Under the pieces are notes generated by a model. The model was not told the DNA's origin and made no database searches. It saw nothing but the letters and a program-made list of their open reading frames with translations. A stretch of DNA of 64,000 nucleotides, from positions 223,922 through 287,921 of the forward strand of contig JANQGH010000098.1 of NCBI GenBank assembly GCA_028277405.1. Reading direction: 5' to 3'. This stretch comes from Alphaproteobacteria bacterium. Lineage in GTDB: Bacteria; Pseudomonadota; Alphaproteobacteria; DSM-16000; Inquilinaceae. The position numbers and the translations under genes were made by a program. Shown here piece by piece: positions 8,355 through 18,500 of this stretch. How positions within the stretch are numbered: the first letter of the stretch is position 1; each line of letters opens with the position of its first letter.

Positions 8355-9098
8355 TCAGTGGTTTTCGAGAAGCGGGCCGAAGCCGGCGACCGCGTCATCG
8401 ATACCGTTTTTGCGCAACGCATCCCAGTAAATCGCCGTATTGATCGCGATCACGGGTTTGCCCTTGGCGCGTTCCAGTTCCGGGGCCAGACGGGCCATGG
8501 CCAGATTGGTGCCGACCTGGACGATCGCGTCCACATCGTCGCCGTCAACCGCGTCGGCCGCGGCACGCAGCCGGTCATGACCCACATGCGCGATGGCGAC
8601 GGGGCTTTCGCATTTGAGGCCTTCGATGCCTGTTACCTCGAACCCGGCCTCGCCGAAAAACCGCTCAACATTGCGGTCGCCGACGGGCTGGTATGGCGTG
8701 ATGACACCGATACGCTTGCAGTCAAAGAGCGTCAGCGCCGCCTGACAAGCGTCGGAGCCCATGGCCACCGGCAAACCCGTATGCTGCTCCAGCTCCGCCC
8801 TCAGTTTCTTGCTGGCCGTGTAGCCGTCCCAGAACGTCTCCGCCGAGATCCCGAGCACCAGAACGTCCGGCTCGCAGGACATGACGCTGTCCACCGCCTC
8901 TGTCTGGGCGGCGGCGATCAAGGCGATCAACCGCTCAAAATCGGCATCGTTTTCCAGCGGGATGTTGGGAATGCGGATTCGCGAGATGTGGTTGGTGACC
9001 CCGCGCGGGCGCATCCCGTCGAACTCGGGCTGCACGGTCGTGTTTGTTGATGGGATGAGGACCGCGAACTTTTTGCGCCAGCCGAGAGAATCCGTCAT
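8355..9098 (-). CDS. Asp/Glu racemase superfamily protein, maleate-isomerase-like
   Basis: 247 aa from ATG 9098 with AGGG upstream. The N-terminal PSTNTTVQPEFD, the central VGDRNVERFF and the C-terminal GKPVIAIN follow the maleate cis-trans isomerase/arylmalonate decarboxylase layout. Family members normally use two cysteines. Here the first position reads VLGISAETF and the second QVGTNLAM, so both appear to be replaced. The chemistry is therefore uncertain; it may be a cysteine-free subfamily with a decarboxylase, isomerase or binding role. It sits upstream of the TRAP operon in the same direction, so it may act on the transported acid. Confidence 0.75.
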   Translation of the reverse strand: MTDSLGWRKKFAVLIPSTNTTVQPEFDGMRPRGVTNHISRIRIPNIPLENDADFERLIALIAAAQTEAVDSVMSCEPDVLVLGISAETFWDGYTASKKLRAELEQHTGLPVAMGSDACQAALTLFDCKRIGVITPYQPVGDRNVERFFGEAGFEVTGIEGLKCESPVAIAHVGHDRLRAAADAVDGDDVDAIVQVGTNLAMARLAPELERAKGKPVIAINTAIYWDALRKNGIDDAVAGFGPLLENH

Positions 9099-9392
9099 GC
9101 GCACACCCTGTGATCGCGATGTCTGGCACGGACTGCGCCCAAGAACGCGATCGTACCTACCCCATTGTGTGCAATAGTGCCAGGAATCTGCGAGACATGG
9201 GGAAAGTCGGCCAGGATTGCATACAATTAATGACAGTTGCTCATGGCGCCTGCAAGCCCTTTCTGCACCTGGCCGGCAAACGCAAGCGCGGTTCCGCCAC
9301 CGTTCAAACATTCGGGGCGAGCCCAACAAGGCCGGAGAATTCTAGCCTCCGATGGTTCTAACAGGGGAGCCGACTATGAGCCCCAAATGGGA

Positions 9393-12300
9393 TCAACGAA
9401 ACTCGATCGTCATAGGGTCTGATACCCCGATCAGACGGGCCTGGGCCTCCGGCAGGTGGTTTAATCGTTTCGGCGCCAACGCGGCGGGCAGGGTCTCGGT
9501 CGTGCCAGTGCCGCCGAACAGCCAGTCGAAATCGATGCTGTCGACATGGGGCGACAGGGCGGATCGGCGCGCCTTTACCGAGTGAAGCAGGGAAACGTCA
9601 AGCCAGCGCTCGGCGTCGCGATGCGCGTCGTCGACGATGCTCAGGTCGAAGGAATCGGCCTTTAGAATTGCGCCCAGACCGGACAGTTGTTGTGGACGGG
9701 TCTCTTGATCGCCGGGCCAGCGCATGCTCCACATCACCGCGTCGCTATTTGCGTCCTTATGGACGAAAAGCTCGAATGACCAGACCGTGGTCCCGGCAGC
9801 TATCTCAGGATCGAGCGAGATTGCGTCGGCCTCGCCGTGTCCTTTAAGGACGAACCGAAGCCGGTGCAGGTCCAGTGGCTGGTTGGCGGCACGGCAATGC
9901 AGACGCATCTGCTGGATCTGGTCCCCTGAATCGGGCCGGGTTGAGACGAGATCGAAATGCGCCGCGTTGTAGCGATCAAGCGCTGCATGTGGCGGGGTGT
10001 CGCCGGGCGAGGCGCCGCCTGTTTCCGCATCCGTGCTCTTTTGCACCCGCAGGATCTCGGCGCGAACTTCCAGCTCGGCAATACTGATCGAAGCGCCCGG
10101 CGTGGCCGACAGAGCAGCCTGTCCCCAGCCGTCGGCCACAACCGCTTGATCGAACAGATCGATCTCGTGGCCGATCTGTCGCGAGGGTTTTTGCATCAAC
10201 AGCGCGAGATGGCGCTGCACATGCAGCGGATAGCGGCGCGTGGCGACGGGAGAGGCAATGCGGCGCGTCTGAGCGCGCAAATCCCTGAATGTCAGGTTTC
10301 CGTTGCCCGAAGCGGGGAGAACCGGTGTCAGCTCCCCAAGAGGGATGCGTATGTCGGGTTCGCCGGTGTCAGGCGCGCCGCGTTGCATCACATGGCTCAT
10401 GTCACGCGCGGTGCGCACCCATTCAACGAAGGTGGTGTCTGACTGGCGGGTGGCGCGCAACTTCATTGGTGCGGACAGTGCCAGGGTTGCTGCTGTCTTG
10501 AAGATCACCGATGCCACCAGGTGCGGTCGCGCTATCCGCCCAGGGTGCTGACCATCGCCCGAAGGCTCCCGCCACTTCCGGCGGTGGATACTAAGCTGAT
10601 AGCGTCCGTCGCCGATCGGACGGATCAGGGCAGAGGCTTGCGGGTCCTCGCCTTCGATGCGGCAAAGCTCTGCGACCCCCTGACCGCCGTCTTCGAACAA
10701 CGCGGATCTGCGCAACGACACCACCACCGAGTCATCGGACTTCAAGATCTCAACAACGGGAACCGTAACGTCACCGTCGGGCGCAAGCAGGTTGACGGAG
10801 CGATCAAGCTCGATCCAGCTCGCGTGGAAGGCCGGCAGTTCGGTGGCCGGCGCGGCCGCATCGGCCCCGCCCGTGCAAGACCAGGCGGGATCCGCGTACC
10901 GAGACAGGGCCACCCCGGCGAAGCTTTCCTCCAGCTCAGCGGGCAAGGCCATGCCATGTTTGGGCGCCGTCACATGCAGCATGAACTGGCTGTTGGCAAA
11001 AGCAGGCGAGCCCACGTCGCCCGACTCGAAATGCAGCCCTACCGGCCCTTCAGCCGTCAAGGTCGCGGCTCGGGACGCGTCATCGGCCACATTGAAATAG
11101 GACAGGCGCGGATCGGGCCCCAACTCCTTGCGCATCCCGTCGACATGAAGCTTTGGGGGATCTGCGTCGATCTTGTAGGTGCTGATGGTTTTCAGATCGG
11201 CATCGATGCGGTCGGCGAGACCCAGCTGTTCGAACGGTGGCTCGGCCAGGATGCAAGCCACCGGCGCAATCGGCACGCCGACGGCGCTGTCTAAGGTGCG
11301 TTGAACCGGGAAGAATGCGCGCACTTGCGGACGGGTAAGCTCAGCGTTCAGCGGTTCGGCCAAAATAGCCGTGCGCGTCGTCCAGGCATCCTTTTGTGTG
11401 GTCGAGTTGCCGTCGTCCCGGCGCTCCCGGCGCGCGTGGACCACGCCATCGGCAGGATCGCTCATGGCGCCGATATACCGGTTTCGAAGCTCAAGCCTAT
11501 GGCGGAAATAGGCTGCGGACCGTTCTGGCCAGTCAAGCGTGTCAAGTCGTGTCCGTTCGGGCGCGGGCAGCAGCCGGATCACCGGTTTGCGGTCGACATC
11601 CTCCGATCCGACGGCAAAAAAGGCGTCCGCCTCAAACGCGGTAAGGGCAGCGGCGCGCACTTTGCCGACATGGTCGGGCGGGCCGTCCTCATCGCCGAGC
11701 GGTTTGATTGGAACGACCGGGTGCTTAGCGGCCAGGTCTTTGGGTACCGGGTCGATCCAGTGATAGATCGGGCGTCCGGTTGGGCGCCATTGCTGCACGC
11801 TCAGTTGCGCGCTGCCGAAGATGCGATCCGTGATATCTGGTGCGAACTCCAGTGCATAGGACCGCTCGCCGCCCCGGCTTACGCTGTGAAGTCTTCCCGG
11901 CGGAACCTTCAGCCCTTCAGGATTGGCCAGCATCGCCTCGATCTGCAGTTTGGGCCCGTCAAACAGCGTCACGTCATCGAGATGGCCCTGGGCCAGTTCG
12001 TTCATGCCCGGATCAAAGACGCCGCCCTCGTCCACTGGCTTCAACCGCACGCTGGGCACGGTGGGATGCGCAGACAGTCGGGCAATCCAGCCCTCCGGCA
12101 CGCTAAGGTTATGATCGGCGTCGAATTCCAGCTCGGTTGCGCCGGGCGCGGCGATACTGACCCTGACGGTCAGTCGCGCGTGTTTCTGGATGTCATCGAC
12201 CAAGAGGCGCAGAGCCTTGACGCGATCATCGATCGCGTTCTTCAACGCGGTCTCGATGTCCTCCGGTGTCATGCCTGAATCCGAAAGGTCGGGGAGCGCG

Positions 12301-15300
12301 AACGTGGCCGGTAGAGTCAGCCTGGCCGGATTGTACGGATCGATCGCATGTACCGCTGTGACGTTCCGGGCGCCGTCACGCTGACCTTGCACTTGGTCTG
12401 AAGCCGCGGCGATGAGGACGAGTTTGCGCACCGCAGGGTCCGGTAAGCGGTTCATCTTCTCCGCATAGTCGTCGCCGGTTTCCTCGAACAGCGCCTGTGC
12501 CCATCGCAGGGCCTTGAACAGTCGATTGCGCGACGCGAGGTCACCGCCCGCCGTTTCTTGCCAAAGGGTTTCGTTGCGCGCCCAGCATTCGAAATCGGCG
12601 AACGAGACGGCCGGCGCGCTCAGCGTCACGTCATAGGCGTGACCATGGCGCCATTTGTCGGAGTTCGGCGCCAGGAGCACGACGGGGCTTTGCCGCCCGG
12701 CGCTGTCTTGCTGTTTGTCGTGTGCCGGGTCGTCAAAACTTAGGCAGCCGCCGGTCGGCGCGTCGGCCTTCCAGCTAAGGCGCAGCCAAAAGGCATCGGG
12801 CGCTGACGCTGGGTTCAGCTTGATGGTCAGCACGCTGCCGGAAAGGCTGACGCCGCTCGTCTCCTCCGCGTTGCCATCAGCGCTAAGCTGGGTAACGAGC
12901 AGATGCTGTGTGCCCAGGCCGTTGCTGAACGAGATATCGTGAAGCGTGATGTCGTCGTCTGCTGCCTCCAGACCGCCGGTGCCATCGGCACGACGGTACA
13001 AATCCAGGTGACGCGCACCGCCATCAAGGCTCTCCAGCACCAGACGCGGGTCATCCATCGCCAGCGGATGCACGTCCTTGGGCACGGTCGTCGGTGCCTT
13101 TAGCTCCATGTCGCCGATGGCGGTGCGTCGCAAATAGGGGTGGAGCGTGCCGGGTCTGAACGCACCATCGGCGCGGCCTGGTTCGAACAGCGCGTCATCG
13201 TCGCTGCGAACGGGTTTGGGCAACACGCCGGAGCCCGGAACCCAGAATCCGGACACGCCATATTGCCGCCCATAGGCCAATGCCGGCAGCTCGATCTCTG
13301 TGTCATTCACGAGATAGCCGCGAATGGCCGCTTCGGCCCGGGCTTGGGCGGCTTGCATCGGGTCCAGGTCGGCGCCGCCTTGCAGCGGGGTCGGCCGGTT
13401 GGGTGTGGCCAACGGGGCGCCGCTATACTGGACGAACATGCCCGCACAGCCCGGCGTCATCACCGGCAAAGTCGGCAGAACGGTCTTCTCCTCGATCTGG
13501 GTTTCAGAACCGTCGCGATCTTCCAGGCTTACCAGGCTGGCATGCTGGGTCTCATCGGCCGAGCCATCGGCCTTCTGCGCGCGGATCAGGAAACCAAGGC
13601 CGGAGATTTTGGCGTTGGCTTCATCCAGCTTCGTGGCATCGATCGTATCGGTGATCGGAATGGACAGCGGTTGCGGGCTGGCATCAGGGCGAAAGCGCCC
13701 CAGCGCCTGGGTGGTGCCGAGGATTTCGGCAAGCCGTTGGCTGGCGAGTGGCGCCAGCACGGCGTCCACCATCTGCTGCAACGTGACGGGATCGACCGGG
13801 ACCGCCGGCTTGATACAGGCGTCGATTTGGGCGTCCAGAATTTGCGATGGCGCCGTTACGCCAAAAAGACGCCGGGCGAACCAATTGCTGTCCGTCAGGA
13901 TGCCGTCGATGTCTGCGGGGTTCCTGAAATCGGGGTGCTGAGACAGCGCGGCCAGGGTCAAGGCGCCGAAGTCTCGGCGCATCGCCTCCGCCGCGTTAAA
14001 CGTGCCTTCGATTTCGGCGCGGAACTGCCGGTAGAGGCCGGTCAGCAACTCTGTCTGTTCCGCTGCCTCAGACGTGTCGGGGTCAAAAAACGGGATGCCG
14101 GTACCCGTCAAGACGACGTTGAATTCACCCCCCGACAGAAAGGCCGCGTCGGTGAGCCCAAGCAGCCAGGCCTCGAACCCCGTCTCGCTTTCCAGAAGAA
14201 CCGAAAGATCCGACAGTTGAGCCGAGAACTCTGCTGTATCGACTTGCCAATCGCTCCATTCGACGGTGCCGCTGGGGGGCGGCTTGGTCAGAACGTCGTG
14301 AATATGGTTCATCCGCTGGATGCCGGGCAGCATGCCCAGGCTGGCCCACAGATTCTCCCGGTCTGTTCCATTGCCCAGCGTGTCGAGCAGGTCGAGTTTC
14401 GCGCCCAGCGCCTCGTGCAGGTTTTTGTAGAGCCGGGCCTCGTCGAGATCGGCATCCGGGTCCGCTTGTTCGAAATAGCCCACGATCCGTCGCGACAGGC
14501 GTTGCAAGACAGTGTTGCGCGGTGTCGCCGGGGCGGTGTTGTCGGCCGCCGGCTCCGGCAGTTTCAGCGCGGCAAGGGGCACGTCAAACAGGCTGACCAC
14601 GCTGATCTGCATCAGCCAATGCCAGACGGCATCCGGCAGCTCTTGTTCGGGCTTCAGTTCTTCGCCTTCGGACAAGCCCGCCAGCCCGCGGACAAAGCCT
14701 TCGTCCAGCGCGATGTCGTCAAGCAGCGCCGAGGCGGTCAGCAGTGACGGCGACAGCTCTTCGATACGGCCGGCAAGGCGCGCCAGAATGTCGGCGTTGT
14801 CGAGTGTGTCAAACCGGCCGTCACTCTCGAACAGGGTTCCCGGCGCTGCATAGTCGCCGACAAGACTGCTGTGGATCTCGAACAAAGTGCTGCCGCCCGT
14901 GTCCGCGACCGCCAGCATCATCAACTCACCGCTGATCGTGGCAGCGAAGGACAGGTTGGCGATGTCGAGCCCGTCTTCGACAAACACGATCGCATAGTGG
15001 TTCGCCGGATCGCGGCTTACGTCGCTCTCCAGGGCGACGGTTAGCCCGGCATTTTGGGCGATTGGCGCCGGCCATTTGGCGGTCGCGCGCAACAGGTCGA
15101 TCGCGCGGGCGTTGTGCACGCTCGCATCGCCGCGCGCGCTGTTGTTGAAGAACGCGAAGGTCTCGTCGGAACGGCCGTCCCCAGGGGTTAACTCTCTCGC
15201 ATTGTCGGCCAGTTCTTTGAACGCCGCACGTGCGCTCTCCAGCCAGGCGAGGATTTTGCCGTCCGAGGGCGGGGCGGCGAACCGTCTGGCTAGTTCGGTA

Positions 15301-15536
15301 TGTCCTATAACGCTCTCATCGGTTTTGCGAACTGCCAGCAGATAGAACCTGCCGGTCGGCAGCGCATGGAGAAAGGATCCGAACGCGGCTTTGGCATTCG
15401 CCTCGTTTTCGTCGCTTGTTCCATTGGTCATCCGCGCTTCGACGGCAAGGTGAGCGCCAAATACCTCTTTGGTCTCGTCCACCCCGTGCAATTCGGTCGG
15501 TTCGGCTTCGGCGGCAATGTGAATAACCGTGCTCAT
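9393..15536 (-). CDS. Giant protein B (2047 aa) of the Hedgehog-domain operon, unknown
   Basis: 2047 aa from ATG 15536, which overlaps the stop of giant A as ATGA and has GAGGA upstream. I recognise no domain. The N-terminus (MSTVIHIAAEAEPTEL) has no signal peptide. Composition is acidic and soluble, with many short beta-type stretches and Asp/Pro/Gly turns and no transmembrane helix. A central region (about residues 700-900) is rich in PV and aromatic residues. There are no RTX nonapeptides, no NRPS/PKS motifs and no clear tandem repeat. Coupling to giant A and the shared style (long, beta-rich, charged) suggest the two proteins form one assembly. The function is unknown. It is the last gene of the operon. 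Confidence 0.85.
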   Translation of the reverse strand: MSTVIHIAAEAEPTELHGVDETKEVFGAHLAVEARMTNGTSDENEANAKAAFGSFLHALPTGRFYLLAVRKTDESVIGHTELARRFAAPPSDGKILAWLESARAAFKELADNARELTPGDGRSDETFAFFNNSARGDASVHNARAIDLLRATAKWPAPIAQNAGLTVALESDVSRDPANHYAIVFVEDGLDIANLSFAATISGELMMLAVADTGGSTLFEIHSSLVGDYAAPGTLFESDGRFDTLDNADILARLAGRIEELSPSLLTASALLDDIALDEGFVRGLAGLSEGEELKPEQELPDAVWHWLMQISVVSLFDVPLAALKLPEPAADNTAPATPRNTVLQRLSRRIVGYFEQADPDADLDEARLYKNLHEALGAKLDLLDTLGNGTDRENLWASLGMLPGIQRMNHIHDVLTKPPPSGTVEWSDWQVDTAEFSAQLSDLSVLLESETGFEAWLLGLTDAAFLSGGEFNVVLTGTGIPFFDPDTSEAAEQTELLTGLYRQFRAEIEGTFNAAEAMRRDFGALTLAALSQHPDFRNPADIDGILTDSNWFARRLFGVTAPSQILDAQIDACIKPAVPVDPVTLQQMVDAVLAPLASQRLAEILGTTQALGRFRPDASPQPLSIPITDTIDATKLDEANAKISGLGFLIRAQKADGSADETQHASLVSLEDRDGSETQIEEKTVLPTLPVMTPGCAGMFVQYSGAPLATPNRPTPLQGGADLDPMQAAQARAEAAIRGYLVNDTEIELPALAYGRQYGVSGFWVPGSGVLPKPVRSDDDALFEPGRADGAFRPGTLHPYLRRTAIGDMELKAPTTVPKDVHPLAMDDPRLVLESLDGGARHLDLYRRADGTGGLEAADDDITLHDISFSNGLGTQHLLVTQLSADGNAEETSGVSLSGSVLTIKLNPASAPDAFWLRLSWKADAPTGGCLSFDDPAHDKQQDSAGRQSPVVLLAPNSDKWRHGHAYDVTLSAPAVSFADFECWARNETLWQETAGGDLASRNRLFKALRWAQALFEETGDDYAEKMNRLPDPAVRKLVLIAAASDQVQGQRDGARNVTAVHAIDPYNPARLTLPATFALPDLSDSGMTPEDIETALKNAIDDRVKALRLLVDDIQKHARLTVRVSIAAPGATELEFDADHNLSVPEGWIARLSAHPTVPSVRLKPVDEGGVFDPGMNELAQGHLDDVTLFDGPKLQIEAMLANPEGLKVPPGRLHSVSRGGERSYALEFAPDITDRIFGSAQLSVQQWRPTGRPIYHWIDPVPKDLAAKHPVVPIKPLGDEDGPPDHVGKVRAAALTAFEADAFFAVGSEDVDRKPVIRLLPAPERTRLDTLDWPERSAAYFRHRLELRNRYIGAMSDPADGVVHARRERRDDGNSTTQKDAWTTRTAILAEPLNAELTRPQVRAFFPVQRTLDSAVGVPIAPVACILAEPPFEQLGLADRIDADLKTISTYKIDADPPKLHVDGMRKELGPDPRLSYFNVADDASRAATLTAEGPVGLHFESGDVGSPAFANSQFMLHVTAPKHGMALPAELEESFAGVALSRYADPAWSCTGGADAAAPATELPAFHASWIELDRSVNLLAPDGDVTVPVVEILKSDDSVVVSLRRSALFEDGGQGVAELCRIEGEDPQASALIRPIGDGRYQLSIHRRKWREPSGDGQHPGRIARPHLVASVIFKTAATLALSAPMKLRATRQSDTTFVEWVRTARDMSHVMQRGAPDTGEPDIRIPLGELTPVLPASGNGNLTFRDLRAQTRRIASPVATRRYPLHVQRHLALLMQKPSRQIGHEIDLFDQAVVADGWGQAALSATPGASISIAELEVRAEILRVQKSTDAETGGASPGDTPPHAALDRYNAAHFDLVSTRPDSGDQIQQMRLHCRAANQPLDLHRLRFVLKGHGEADAISLDPEIAAGTTVWSFELFVHKDANSDAVMWSMRWPGDQETRPQQLSGLGAILKADSFDLSIVDDAHRDAERWLDVSLLHSVKARRSALSPHVDSIDFDWLFGGTGTTETLPAALAPKRLNHLPEAQARLIGVSDPMTIEFR

Positions 15537-18500
15537 AGCGATTTCCTCGCCTTGTCCAGCGCTTCGAACTTCTTCAGGGCTTGCGTGTATTTCCCGGAGG
15601 TCGAGGTCTCCGAGGTGACCTGGGTTTCGGTGCGCCCGTTGCGCAGCCGGTATCTGACTTGCGTTGAATATCGCAGCTTGAACCAGCGCGAGATGCGCAG
15701 TTCGACCGACAGTTGCCCCAGCCCGTCGATGCGTCCGCTCTCGTGATAGGTCATCGACAGCATCAGCCCGATATAGATCGTGGCGATGCCCCATAGCGAC
15801 ACGTTGCCTGCAACCACCAGCACGACGGAGACGGACAGGCCGTCGTTGGCTTTGGGGCCGCTGCCCAGCCGTTTCTGGTAACGCAGCGCCACGCTGAGAG
15901 AGATGAACACGCCGCCTGCGATCGGGCCAAAGGCAAAGCCGAGCGCGGCCGAGCCGCCTGCCGCGGCCTCGACGGCGACCATCAGCCGTTTGTCAAACGG
16001 GCGGTATTCGGTGTCGACCTGTATGTATCCGGTGCCGCCGATGATGAAGATGGAGAACAGGAAGGGCAGTTCGCGCCGCGACAGGTTGAACCGGTTGGCA
16101 ATGATAAAATCGGGAAAGGCGCGCAGCGAAAACCGATTTGAGATCTGTAGATTGCTGACGCCGGATGTGCCGTACATCAGGGAGATCGGCGGTATCGAGA
16201 ACTGATGCTCCACGCCGACGGGAATGCCGCCTTCCTTGAGGAATTTCAGCCCGCCCAACTCATCCCCGAAGAGGGAGCCGAGCGTGTCTTGAATGAACCG
16301 TAAGGACTGGTGGATGCGGATTTTCTTGGGATCGAGGGCGAATTCCAGTTGCTCGCGGCTGCTGTAGCTGATCGCGACATCCTCCAGCGTGACCATGACC
16401 TGGCCGGCGACGACGGCGTCGATATTCGTGATCAGCAGCGCCTGATCGGAAAGGGCGGCCTCCTTCTGATCCTTGCTGGCCTCCGCACGCACGAAGGCGT
16501 TCAGGCGGCTGTCTCTCAAAAACAGGGTGAAAGGGCCGATGGAGAACAATGTCTCGCGCCCCGGCAGCGGCACGTTCACATCCGCCTGCACCCAGGCACG
16601 CCCGGCCTTGGTGTCCAGATCGTGGGTCAGTTTGACCGCATTGGCCAAGCCGCCGGGAACCGCCGCGCGCGGCAGCATGTCCGACAGTTTGATGCCGCCG
16701 ATATCGGGTATCAAACGGCGCAGCAGGGTTTTGCTGTCATCCCCGATCGCTTTCAAATCGAACTGGTCGCCGAATTGCTGGAAATTGAAGTCCAGTCCGA
16801 GCGCCTTCAGCGCATCGCCCAACTGGTCCAGAGAGCCTCGAATTGCCGGGGTCTTCAGCACCTTCTCGGCTTCGTTCATCAGCACCCGGATACGGTCGGC
16901 ATTGGTGCGGAAGGCCGCGATCTCGGGGGCTTGGGTCGCCGCCGTTATCAGTTGCAGCGCCAAGCCGGGCAGTTCGGCGGGCTTTGCGTCGGCGGCAGCG
17001 GCCAGAATCTCAGCGCCGCGATCGACATAGGCCCGCGCATTTTCGCCCGCCTCGGCTAGCTGATTGGCGATCTCGTTGGTGGTGTCGAGCAGTTCTTCCG
17101 TGCCGCGGATGATGTCGTCGGCGTGATCGCTCCACCTGCCAAGATTCCCCTTAACCTCTTCAATCTTGTGCTTGAACGTGCAGAGCACCGCCTTCAGCTC
17201 GGTCTCGGCCCGAACCGCCAGCGCGTCGATACCCTCAAAGAATTTGGCTTTGTAGCCGACGAGGGCGATGCAGGCGTCCTGCGCTTCGGAGATTTGTGAC
17301 AGCGGCACTTCGGAAAATGCGTCAAGCTCCGCTTCAAAGCGATCCGTCAGTGTCTGCACCACATTGATCGCATGGGCTTTAACCGCCGCGTCGGTGTCGG
17401 GCCAGTTCGTGGTGTCGAAAACCGCGTTCACCGCAGGGTTGATCACCTGGATGGTGAACTGTTCGCTCAGCTTAGTTTTCAGCAGGTTTTCGGCTGTTCT
17501 CAGCCTGGTTTCGAACATCGCAAGCCACTGATCCGCCGCGCCCAGCGCCTGGCCGGCAGCGCGTTCGACAAGGCCGGTGTTGGCGTCGATCAAGGCCAGC
17601 GCGCGCTCGAAGGCATCTTTGATCACGTCAAGCTCTTTCACCCAAACGCCCTTTTGATCTTCCAACGCGGTCTGAATGTCGGTCGAGGTTCTGACCAGTT
17701 CGCCATGCAAAGACCGGGTGATGGCCCTCAGTTCCAGAGTTTGTGCATCGACAAATTCATCAGCGGCGGCCTTGGTCGCGGCAATCAGACCTTCCACTTC
17801 CCGCAGCGAGTTGGACGCCTCTGATGCCGCGCTCTGAGTTGTTCCGCTGATCTTCTCAATGGAGTCCTGGATGAACTGACGCGTTAGATCGATGTGGCCC
17901 TGCGCGTCGGTTTTTCGGTCATCGATGTTTGTGCGATCGATGGCAGTTCGCAAAACCTCCAATGTGCGGACCGCCCTTTGCCTGATTTGCGCGTCGCCAA
18001 TCGCATTGGCTTTTGCGGCAAGGTCGTCAAATTTGGCATTGAGGTCGTCTTCCGTTGGCAGCTTGTCGATGGCGTCGCTGGCCGCCTTGGCGCGGACGAG
18101 AATTCCATGTTGGAACGAGTCGTAACGCGCCAGAAGCTTCCTCTCCGTGCGCAGGATACGCGCAATCGTTTGGGTCACCCTGGCACCGACGCCGTTGGCG
18201 GCGGAATCCAGTTCCGTGGCCAGCCGCAGCCGCGCTTCGTCCAGCGCGGCCAGGGCCTCCTTGTCGGCGGCGTCGAATTGATTTTGCAGACGGACAAGCG
18301 CCTGATCGAGCCGGTTGCGCGACCAGGGCTTGGAGAAATCATAGGCGTTGCGCAAGGCAGCGACGCGTGCCCGTGCGCGCGCCAAAGCGGCGACCGCATC
18401 GGCACGCCAGTCGCCCACCACCGCGCGCGCCGTGGCGACGCCGCCGCGCACATCGCCAAGCCCCTGAGTGGCCTGCTCGAACAGGTCCCGCGTTGCGTTT

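Noticed and set aside
13140..14747. 535-codon plus-strand frame inside giant B
   Set aside because: Shadow of a high-GC gene; no ribosome site or domain, while giant B is coupled to giant A.
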